From the NCBI GenBank assembly GCA_030620915.1, contig JAUXIR010000104.1:1-6102 (forward strand): a stretch of DNA of 6,102 nucleotides, in the 5' to 3' direction. Of this stretch, positions 1-5,107 are shown piece by piece. Below the pieces are notes generated by a model. The model saw only the letters and a program-made list of their open reading frames with translations. It was not told the DNA's origin and made no database searches. This DNA is from Geopsychrobacter sp. (GTDB taxonomy: Bacteria > Desulfobacterota > Desulfuromonadia > Desulfuromonadales > Geopsychrobacteraceae). The translations under genes and the position numbers were made by a program. Every line of letters begins with the position of its first letter. Position 1 is the first letter of the stretch.

Positions 1-588
1 GTCAGGCAGCTGCGGCTTGAGCTGAAATTGCTCGCCGACGTTGGCCTGATCGGTCTGCCGAACGCCGGAAAATCAACCCTGATCTCGGTCATTTCGGCTG
101 CAAAGCCGAAGATCTCAGACTACCCCTTTACCACCCTGGTTCCGAATCTGGGTGTGGTTGATCTCGGTGATCGAACCATGGTTGTTGCCGACATCCCGGG
201 CTTGATCGAGGGAGCCAGTGAAGGGCATGGCCTCGGCACCCGATTTTTACGGCATGTTGAGCGCACCGACCTTTTCCTGCATCTGATCGATCTCAGTCCG
301 TTGCAAACCGGCGATCCGGTGAAGAATTTTGCCCTGATCAACACCGAACTCGAACGCTATGATCCCAAGCTGGCCGGCAAGCCGCAACTGGTGGTCTTCA
401 ACAAGATCGACATCCCGGAGGTCAAAGAGCAGGCCGAAGAGCTCAGGGCCGATTTTATTGCCCAGGGCCATGAGGTCTTCCTGATCTCGGCGGTCACGCG
501 AGAAGGGGTCAAGGAACTGGTGCAGGCCGCCGCCACTCGACTTGAACGCTCTCGACAGCAAGAATCCGACTCTGTGGGCGACTTCTAG
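1..588 (+). CDS. obgE: GTPase Obg (ObgE/CgtA), 5'-truncated, G domain only visible
   Basis: Obg is an essential GTPase that binds the 50S ribosomal subunit and couples its assembly to nucleotide levels. The frame is open from base 1 with no start, so the glycine-rich N-terminal Obg fold lies before the window; 195 residues remain. The G domain is complete: P-loop GLPNAGKST (visible residues 18-26), switch I PFTTL (42-46), the Obg-specific DIPGLIEGA (64-72), NKID (134-137) giving guanine specificity, and SAV (163-165). The protein stops soon after the G domain (ends ..VGDF), so it is the short form without the C-terminal OCT domain found in some Gram-positive Obg proteins. It sits 5' of proB, a common arrangement in Desulfuromonadales-type genomes (recall). 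The TTG at 28 is internal to the gene and not a real start. The identification is secure. Confidence 0.97.
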   Translation, partial: VRQLRLELKLLADVGLIGLPNAGKSTLISVISAAKPKISDYPFTTLVPNLGVVDLGDRTMVVADIPGLIEGASEGHGLGTRFLRHVERTDLFLHLIDLSPLQTGDPVKNFALINTELERYDPKLAGKPQLVVFNKIDIPEVKEQAEELRADFIAQGHEVFLISAVTREGVKELVQAAATRLERSRQQESDSVGDF

Positions 589-666
589 ATCGCCTTGAAG
601 TTGGCAACATTTACCCGCAGGGGCTAGATTTTTAGCCCGATAGCGGATCAATATGAAATATTAAAT
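589..666 (+). other. obgE-proB intergenic gap with small hairpin
   Basis: This gap holds a perfect 6-bp inverted repeat, GGGCTA (621-626) and TAGCCC (633-638), around the loop GATTTT. No T-run follows the stem, so it is not a standard intrinsic terminator. It could be a weak terminator, an RNA-stability element or chance. A TTGGCA (601-606) and TAGATT (625-630) pair with an 18-base spacer resembles a sigma70 promoter (5/6 and 4/6 matches), but the second element overlaps the hairpin. If a promoter fires here, it would drive proBA and the genes after it separately from obgE. The tiny reading frame ATG-AAA-TAT-TAA (653-664) just before proB has no SD and is probably meaningless. Confidence 0.3.
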
Positions 667-684
667 GTGAAAGCTTCCCTGGCT

Positions 685-1839
685 ATGAATACTGTGCGCA
701 AAGATATTTTACGGCAACTCAAACGGGTCGTGATTAAGGTCGGTAGTGGCGTGATCTCGACGGCTGAGGGGCTTGATGCTGTGATGGTCGCTCAGTTGGC
801 CGATGATATTTGCGACCTCTGTGAGCGCGGGATCGAGGTGGTTCTGGTCTCCTCGGGTGCCGTGGCCGCCGGTCGTAATTCGCTCGGCATTGAGGGCCGG
901 CCAAAAACCATTCCGCAGAAGCAGGCGGCTGCCGCCATCGGCCAACCGCGAATTATGCGGGCCTACAAAGGGGTTTTTGAACGGCGCAAGCGGGTTGCCG
1001 CTCAGGTCCTGTTGACGCGTGATGATCTGTCTAATCGGCGACGCTACCTGAACGCACACAATACCCTCGAGACCCTTTTGGAGTACGGGGTAACCCCGAT
1101 CGTCAACGAAAACGATACGGTGGTGGTCGAAGAGATCCGCTTCGGGGATAACGATAATCTCTCGGCACAGGTCGCCAGTCTGATGGAGGCGGATCTGCTG
1201 TTGATCCTCTCCGATGTCGATGGCTTTTATGATGGCGACCCCAGTTGTGATAAGGACGCGAAGTTTCTGCCGCTCATCGAAAGGGTTACACCGGAGGTGA
1301 TGGCGATGGCGGGTTCATCACGCGGAACCCTGGGGACCGGTGGTATGCAGACCAAGCTGCAGGCCGCACAGAAAGCCGGTCTGGCCGGAATCCCAACCCT
1401 GATCGTCAATGGTCGTGCACCGGGTATTCTGCGCCGGGTCGTCGAAGGGCAGGAGGTCGGCAGCCTCTTCTTGGCCTCGACTTCAAAGCTGAAGGCGCGC
1501 AAGCGCTGGATTGCGCTGTCGCTGCAGCCTGGAGGTAAGATTCTGCTCGATGAGGGCGCGGTCAGGGCGGTTGTCGATTCTGGCAAGAGTCTGTTGCCGA
1601 CCGGGATTGTTGCGGTTGAGGGTGAATTTGAACGCGGTGATGCCGTGCACATCTGCGATCGCAACGGCGCACCCTTTGCGATCGGTGTCGCCAACTATAA
1701 CGACGTCGAGCTGGGGCAGATCAAGGGGCATCGCTGCGCCGAGATCGAACAGATTCTAGGTTATCAATATCGGGACGAGGCGGTCTATCGCAACGATCTG
1801 GTGCTGATTTGTGACACTGTAGAGGAGATTGACGCATGA
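685..1839 (+). CDS. proB: Glutamate 5-kinase (gamma-glutamyl kinase)
   Basis: ProB phosphorylates L-glutamate with ATP to give gamma-glutamyl phosphate, the first and usually proline-inhibited step of proline synthesis in the cytoplasm. The 384-residue protein has the amino-acid kinase fold followed by a C-terminal PUA domain (about 285-370), close to the 367 residues of E. coli ProB. Visible motifs are IKVGSG near the N-terminus, [10 protein letters not shown] (54-63), NENDTV (141-146), FGDNDNLSA (153-161), [11 protein letters not shown] (176-186) and GTGGMQTK (217-224). The start is uncertain. The in-frame GTG at 667, ATG at 685 and GTG at 694 all lack a convincing SD; I chose the only ATG. 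GTG 694 would give an N-terminus MRKDIL, which is also plausible for the family. The gene overlaps proA by four bases (ATGA), implying translational coupling to the next enzyme of the pathway. Confidence 0.96.
   Translation: MNTVRKDILRQLKRVVIKVGSGVISTAEGLDAVMVAQLADDICDLCERGIEVVLVSSGAVAAGRNSLGIEGRPKTIPQKQAAAAIGQPRIMRAYKGVFERRKRVAAQVLLTRDDLSNRRRYLNAHNTLETLLEYGVTPIVNENDTVVVEEIRFGDNDNLSAQVASLMEADLLLILSDVDGFYDGDPSCDKDAKFLPLIERVTPEVMAMAGSSRGTLGTGGMQTKLQAAQKAGLAGIPTLIVNGRAPGILRRVVEGQEVGSLFLASTSKLKARKRWIALSLQPGGKILLDEGAVRAVVDSGKSLLPTGIVAVEGEFERGDAVHICDRNGAPFAIGVANYNDVELGQIKGHRCAEIEQILGYQYRDEAVYRNDLVLICDTVEEIDA
1821..1827 (+). promoter_or_regulatory. Shine-Dalgarno site for proA
   Basis: AGAGGAG lies inside the last codons of proB, 8 bases before the proA ATG. 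Together with the ATGA stop/start overlap it fixes the proA start. Confidence 0.8.
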
Positions 1840-3092
1840 GTATCGCAAGCGAAATGCTGGAACTTGCCAGCCGGGCCCGTGTTGCTTCACGGGTTATCGC
1901 GACCCTCTCTTCGGGGGTCAAGAATGAACTGCTGTTGAAGATGGCCTCACAGCTCGAGGCGAATGGCAAGACCCTGCAACAGGCCAATGCTCTCGATCTG
2001 CAGGCCGGTCGCGACAAGGGGATGGCGGCCGCAATGCTGGATCGTCTTGAACTTTCCGATAAGGTGATCACATCGATGGCCGATGGCTTGCGCGAGGTTG
2101 CCGCCTTGCCTGATCCGGTCGGTGAGGTAACCGGCATGTGGGTGCGGCCCAACGGCATCCGGGTCGGGCGCCAACGGATCCCGCTCGGTGTCATCGGCAT
2201 CATCTACGAGTCGCGCCCCAATGTCACTGCCGATGCGGCAGGGCTCTGTCTCAAGAGTGGCAATGCGGTTATTCTGCGTGGCGGGTCCGAGGCGATTCAT
2301 TCCAACCGTGCGATTGGCGAGGTGTTGCAGCGGACGATCGCCGCGATCGGCCTACCCACAGAGATACTGCAAGTGGTTACCACCAGCGACCGCAGTGCCG
2401 TAACGGAATTACTCAAGCTTGAAGAGCAGATCGATCTGATTATTCCACGCGGCGGTGAGGGGCTGATCCGCTTCGTCAGTGAGCATTCGCGGATACCGGT
2501 TATCAAGCATTACAAGGGGGTCTGTCATACCTACGTTGACGCCGATGCCGATTTAGACATGGCCGAGAAAATCTGCCTGAACGAAAAGGTTCAGCGCCCT
2601 GGTGTGTGCAACGCCCTCGAGACCCTGCTGGTACATCGAGATGCCGCGCCGCTGTTCCTGCCGCAGATCGCCGCTGCCATGGGCCGGGCCGGGGTTGAGC
2701 TGCGGGGTTGTGAGGCCTCACGCCGGCTGGTGCCGGAGATGATCCCCGCCACCGAAGAGGACTGGTCGGCCGAATATCTGGATCTGATTCTGGCGGTTAG
2801 GGTGGTCGACGGCTTCGATGAGGCCCGTGATCATATCGATCGCTACTGCTCGCTGCATACCGAGACCATCGTTACGCGTGACTATGCGATGTCGCAGCGT
2901 TTTCTGCGCGAGATCAACTCGAGTGTGGTGATGGTCAATGCCTCCTCGCGTTTCTCGGATGGGGGGCAGCTCGGGCTCGGGGCCGAGATCGGGATCTCGA
3001 CTTCTAAGCTGCACTCCTTCGGCCCGATGGGGTTGGAGGATCTAACCACCCGCAAGTTTATCGTGCTGGGTGATGGGCAGATCCGCGAATAG
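1836..3092 (+). CDS. proA: Glutamate-5-semialdehyde dehydrogenase (gamma-glutamyl phosphate reductase)
   Basis: ProA reduces gamma-glutamyl phosphate with NADPH to glutamate-5-semialdehyde, which cyclises to pyrroline-5-carboxylate, the substrate of ProC (not in this window). The 418 residues match the usual length (417 in E. coli). It has the aldehyde-dehydrogenase superfamily fold. Visible blocks are the cofactor-side segment YESRPNVT (124-131), LRGGSEA shortly after it, the catalytic cysteine Cys258 in [20 protein letters not shown] (367-376), and [10 protein letters not shown] (379-388) near the C-terminus. The ATG overlaps the proB stop and is preceded by a good SD. The unstable acyl phosphate made by ProB is thought to be handed directly to ProA in a complex, which fits co-translation of the two. 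No oddity is visible. Confidence 0.98.
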   Translation: MSIASEMLELASRARVASRVIATLSSGVKNELLLKMASQLEANGKTLQQANALDLQAGRDKGMAAAMLDRLELSDKVITSMADGLREVAALPDPVGEVTGMWVRPNGIRVGRQRIPLGVIGIIYESRPNVTADAAGLCLKSGNAVILRGGSEAIHSNRAIGEVLQRTIAAIGLPTEILQVVTTSDRSAVTELLKLEEQIDLIIPRGGEGLIRFVSEHSRIPVIKHYKGVCHTYVDADADLDMAEKICLNEKVQRPGVCNALETLLVHRDAAPLFLPQIAAAMGRAGVELRGCEASRRLVPEMIPATEEDWSAEYLDLILAVRVVDGFDEARDHIDRYCSLHTETIVTRDYAMSQRFLREINSSVVMVNASSRFSDGGQLGLGAEIGISTSKLHSFGPMGLEDLTTRKFIVLGDGQIRE

Positions 3093-3102
3093 AGAGGTGT
3101 TT

Positions 3103-3107
3103 GAGGG
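3103..3107 (+). promoter_or_regulatory. Shine-Dalgarno site deciding the nadD start
   Basis: GAGGG stands 5 bases before ATG 3113. The upstream TTG at 3101 overlaps the edge of this site and has only a closely spaced AGAGAGG (3-base gap), so ATG 3113 is preferred. Confidence 0.6.
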
Positions 3108-3112
3108 TCGCT

Positions 3113-3766
3113 ATGCGAATCGGGATACTCGGTGGTACATTCAATCCGATCCATAATGGGCACCTGCATGTCGCCGGCGAGGTGCTTTCCGCCTGCGCGC
3201 TCGATCAGGTCTGGTTCATGCCGGCCTGTTTGCCGCCGCACAAGGATTTGGCCGATGCGGTCTCTTTTGCTCATCGGTTCGCCATGGTCGAGGCCGCCAT
3301 TGAGCCCTTTCCCCTGTTTATCGCCTGCGACCTTGAGGGTCGCCGTGGCGGGCATAGCTATTCGGTAAAAACCCTCGAAGAGCTGCGCCACTCACACCCC
3401 GCCGACGAATTTACCTTCATCATGGGTCTCGATTCATTTGCCGAGATCGGCCTGTGGAAATCCTATGCGCGGCTCTTCGAACTTTGTCATATTGCGGTTG
3501 CCGCCCGACCCGGATTTGAGGGTGATCTCGAGCAATTGCTGCCTGTTGCGGTGGCAGACCGCTTCTGTTATGATGCCGACGCTTTAAAACTGTCTGGTAA
3601 ATCGGGCTTTTCGGTGCAGTTGGTCAGGCAGACCTCAGCCGATATCTCGTCGACCGAAATCCGCAGCAGGCTCGCCGCGGGCGAGCCGCTAGATGAGCTG
3701 ATTTCAGCGCGAGTTGCCGATTATATTTATCAGCACCAACTATACCGGCAGTCAGCTGTCGGGTGA
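3113..3766 (+). CDS. nadD: Nicotinate-nucleotide adenylyltransferase
   Basis: NadD joins nicotinate mononucleotide to the AMP part of ATP, giving deamido-NAD, which NAD synthetase converts to NAD. From ATG 3113 the protein has 217 residues, the normal size. The nucleotidyltransferase signature GGTFNPIHNGHL spans residues 7-18, with the HxGH histidines at 14 and 17. PPHK follows, then a SYSVKTL segment (the family usually has SYTxDTL or similar), GLDSFAEIGLWKSY, and the second ATP-binding motif ISSTEIR (178-184). The in-frame TTG at 3101 would add MRVA and is less likely, because MRIGILGGTFNP starts exactly where family members usually do. The gene lies 20 bases after proA and directly before rsfS, a very widespread bacterial pairing. 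The function is unrelated to proline, so the grouping looks like shared transcription rather than a pathway. Confidence 0.96.
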   Translation: MRIGILGGTFNPIHNGHLHVAGEVLSACALDQVWFMPACLPPHKDLADAVSFAHRFAMVEAAIEPFPLFIACDLEGRRGGHSYSVKTLEELRHSHPADEFTFIMGLDSFAEIGLWKSYARLFELCHIAVAARPGFEGDLEQLLPVAVADRFCYDADALKLSGKSGFSVQLVRQTSADISSTEIRSRLAAGEPLDELISARVADYIYQHQLYRQSAVG

Positions 3767-3768
3767 TT

Positions 3769-3774
3769 GAAGGA
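3769..3774 (+). promoter_or_regulatory. Shine-Dalgarno site deciding the rsfS start
   Basis: GAAGGA lies 6 bases before TTG 3781. The alternative GTG at 3763, which overlaps the nadD stop as GTGA, has no SD in front of it. Confidence 0.55.
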
Positions 3775-3780
3775 CCAATC

Positions 3781-4137
3781 TTGGACGCAGAAAAAAATAC
3801 CCTGAAAGCCGTGGAGCTAGGTCTCGAAAAGAAGGCCTACGATCTGCAATTGCTGGATGTACGCGAGCTCTCCACGCTGACCGATTATCTGTTGATCGCC
3901 TCGGGCCGTTCTGACCGTCAGGTGTCTGCTATCGCCGAATCGATCCGACTTGGCCTCAAGGCGCAGGGGATAACCCCACTGGCATGCGAGGGGATCGATG
4001 AGGGGCGCTGGGCGCTGCTCGATTATGGCGATTTCATGGTCCATATATTCCAACCGACGGTGCGGAGCTTCTATGACCTCGAAGGCCTCTGGAGTGAAGC
4101 GCCACAGGTGGCCCTGGACGATACCGGGGTGGCATGA
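3781..4137 (+). CDS. rsfS: Ribosomal silencing factor RsfS
   Basis: RsfS (RsfA/YbeB, DUF143, related to the plant protein iojap) binds ribosomal protein uL14 on the large subunit and blocks joining of the subunits, saving energy when nutrients run short. From TTG 3781 it has 118 residues, typical of the family. Visible conserved blocks are LTDYLLIASGRSDRQV, which matches the usual TDY..IA.G.S.RQV, EGIDEGRWALLDYGD (W77 to D84 at its end), VHIF, and FYDLEGLW near the C-terminus. The start could instead be GTG 3763, adding six residues (MIEGPI) and overlapping nadD by four bases. I prefer TTG because a GAAGGA sits at good distance before it and family members start close to this point. The stop overlaps the rlmH start as ATGA, suggesting coupled translation of two proteins that act on the large subunit. 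Confidence 0.95.
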   Translation: MDAEKNTLKAVELGLEKKAYDLQLLDVRELSTLTDYLLIASGRSDRQVSAIAESIRLGLKAQGITPLACEGIDEGRWALLDYGDFMVHIFQPTVRSFYDLEGLWSEAPQVALDDTGVA

Positions 4138-4604
4138 AGTTCCGTCTCGTCTGTGTCGGCCGATTATCCGAGGACTGGCTCAAGCAGGGCGCAGCCGAGT
4201 ATCTGAAACGGCTGCGGAGACATTATTCGATTGAGATTGTTGAGCTGAAGGAAGAACAGGGGCAACTCAAGGATGTTGCCGGGCTGGTACGGCGCGAAGG
4301 TGCCCGAATCCTCGAACGCATTCCCGCCGACGCGGTGGCAATTGTGCTCGATGAAAAGGGCAAACTGGTCAGTTCCGAGGACCTTGCCGAACGACTGCAA
4401 CAGGAAATGCTGCATGGCGGCCGAGACTGGTGTCTGGTCATCGGTGGCCCCTACGGACTTGATCCAGCGGTACGCTCCCGCGCCGACCTGGTCTTGTCCC
4501 TGTCAAGGATGACTCTAACCCATCAGATGGCGCGGCTGTTGTTGCTGGAACAGCTTTATCGCAGCGGCACCATCATTCGTAATGAACCTTATCACAACCG
4601 TTAA
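4134..4604 (+). CDS. rlmH: 23S rRNA pseudouridine-1915 N3-methyltransferase
   Basis: RlmH is a SPOUT-class methyltransferase that uses S-adenosylmethionine to methylate pseudouridine 1915 in helix 69 of 23S rRNA, acting late on the assembled 70S ribosome. The 156 residues match the E. coli length of 155. The N-terminus MKFRLVCVGRLSEDW is typical. The knot region that binds the cofactor shows GGPYGL (104-109), followed by LSLSRMTLTHQMARLLLLEQLYR and the closing EPYHNR (151-156), comparable to the EPYHK/PYHRE ends of other family members. It overlaps rsfS by four bases. A GGGG run (4126-4129) four bases before the ATG is a poor SD, so translation probably depends on coupling to rsfS. Confidence 0.97.
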   Translation: MKFRLVCVGRLSEDWLKQGAAEYLKRLRRHYSIEIVELKEEQGQLKDVAGLVRREGARILERIPADAVAIVLDEKGKLVSSEDLAERLQQEMLHGGRDWCLVIGGPYGLDPAVRSRADLVLSLSRMTLTHQMARLLLLEQLYRSGTIIRNEPYHNR

Positions 4605-4613
4605 ATTTAGATT

Positions 4614-4622
4614 GAGGGAGGG
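4614..4622 (+). promoter_or_regulatory. Distant Shine-Dalgarno-like site before the DksA/TraR-like gene
   Basis: GAGGGAGGG is the only purine-rich site in the 31-base gap after rlmH. It ends 13 bases before ATG 4636, longer than the usual 5 to 9. An in-frame TAG at 4627-4629 excludes any earlier start, so either the spacing is truly long or initiation is weak. Confidence 0.45.
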
Positions 4623-4635
4623 TAGATAGCGTACA

Positions 4636-4989
4636 ATGGATCCAGAAGAAGTAGAGCAGGCCCGCCAACGGCTGATCAAGCTGCGCGAAGAATTGCTTGA
4701 CGAAGCCGAACGTGCCTATGCCGAGTCGCAAACACTCGGCAAGGATGGTGTGCCAGATATTGGTGACATGTCGTCTAACAGCTATAACCAAGAGGTCTTG
4801 ATGAGCCTCAGTAACGCTCAGCGTCGTGCGGCGGGTGATATCGATGCTGCCCTTGAGCGGATCGCCGGCGGGGTCTACGGACTCTGTGCTCGCTGTGAGG
4901 AAGAAATTCCGCCGCGGCGGATGGAGGTTCGGCCTTTTTCGCGCTACTGTGTAGAATGTAAATCTGAAGTCGAGAAGTACGGCGAATAA
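4636..4989 (+). CDS. DksA/TraR-family C4 zinc-finger protein
   Basis: Members of this family enter the secondary channel of RNA polymerase and, in DksA, work with ppGpp to adjust rRNA, amino-acid and stress promoters. The 117-residue protein is shorter than E. coli DksA (151). It begins with a highly charged predicted helix (about 4-32), then a turn with VPDIGD (39-44), a second helix (about 50-77), and a four-cysteine zinc finger, Cys84-x2-Cys87-x17-Cys105-x2-Cys108, in CARCEEEIPP..RYCVECK. Helix-turn-helix followed by the finger is the DksA coiled-coil layout. Asp41 and Asp44 align by eye with the tip residues Asp71 and Asp74 of E. coli DksA, while the place of Ala76 holds Ser46. Whether it acts like DksA or is a divergent paralogue cannot be told from sequence alone, so no gene symbol is given. 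Confidence 0.88.
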   Translation: MDPEEVEQARQRLIKLREELLDEAERAYAESQTLGKDGVPDIGDMSSNSYNQEVLMSLSNAQRRAAGDIDAALERIAGGVYGLCARCEEEIPPRRMEVRPFSRYCVECKSEVEKYGE

Positions 4990-5023
4990 CCACGGCTTTA
5001 TCGATGGTTATATTGGACCATCG
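4987..5023 (+). repeat. Overlapping, mutually exclusive inverted repeats after the DksA/TraR-like gene
   Basis: TAACCA (4987-4992, including the stop codon) can pair with TGGTTA (5005-5010). CGATGGT (5002-5008) can pair with ACCATCG (5017-5023) across an 8-base loop. The two stems share bases 5005-5008, so only one can form at a time. No T-run follows, so this is not a standard terminator. Short stems like these also occur by chance. Confidence 0.35.
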
Positions 5024-5072
5024 TGAGTGTAATTCTTGCCTGTTGCTTAAATTTGATTGCAATGGGTCATCT

Positions 5073-5093
5073 GCCTGCCCGCACAGGGTAGGC
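5073..5093 (+). promoter_or_regulatory. GC-rich hairpin just before the ribosome binding site of the TPR gene
   Basis: GCCTGCCC (5073-5080) pairs with GGGTAGGC (5086-5093) over all eight positions, with one G-U wobble, closing the five-base loop GCACA. It ends two bases before the GGGGAG Shine-Dalgarno run. A leader hairpin in this position could limit ribosome access or protect the 5' end of a processed transcript. It resembles no riboswitch class that I recognise. Confidence 0.4.
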
Positions 5094-5095
5094 CC

Positions 5096-5101
5096 GGGGA
5101 G
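5096..5101 (+). promoter_or_regulatory. Shine-Dalgarno site for the membrane TPR gene
   Basis: GGGGAG stands 6 bases before ATG 5108 and supports that start. An in-frame TGA at 5054-5056 limits earlier choices to a TTG at 5057 with no SD. Confidence 0.7.
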
Positions 5102-5107
5102 AAGGTC

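Noticed and set aside
601..630. sigma70-like promoter TTGGCA-N18-TAGATT before proB
   Set aside because: Only a moderate match with a slightly long spacer, and its -10 overlaps a hairpin. It is mentioned within the gap entry but not called as a separate promoter.
621..638. Intrinsic terminator after obgE
   Set aside because: The 6-bp stem is not followed by a T-run; GATAGCGG follows instead.
247..651. 134-codon open frame on the minus strand opposite obgE
   Set aside because: It lies opposite a clear Obg reading frame, has no recognisable domain, and reads as a codon-bias shadow of the GC-rich sense gene.
653..664. Leader peptide ATG-AAA-TAT-TAA before proB
   Set aside because: Three codons, no SD and no proline codons; it shows nothing expected of a proline attenuator.
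1650..1665. Palindrome GCGATCGC inside proB, like the cyanobacterial HIP1 element
   Set aside because: I noticed one copy, in coding sequence of a non-cyanobacterial genome. GATC-rich codons explain it.
1721..2203. 160-codon minus-strand frame across the proB/proA junction
   Set aside because: Both sense genes are complete and well conserved here. The antisense protein is low-complexity and Ser/Arg-rich, typical of a shadow frame.
5002..5030. Intrinsic terminator after the DksA-like gene
   Set aside because: The 7-bp stem is followed by TGAGTGTAATTC with no T-tract, so it is kept only as an inverted repeat.
5000..5107. sigma54 promoter or c-di-GMP/cAG (GEMM) riboswitch, both frequent in Geobacter-type bacteria
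   Set aside because: No GG-N10-GC pair with flanking consensus was found, and the conserved GEMM segments are absent; only a GCACAGGG-like fragment resembles one.
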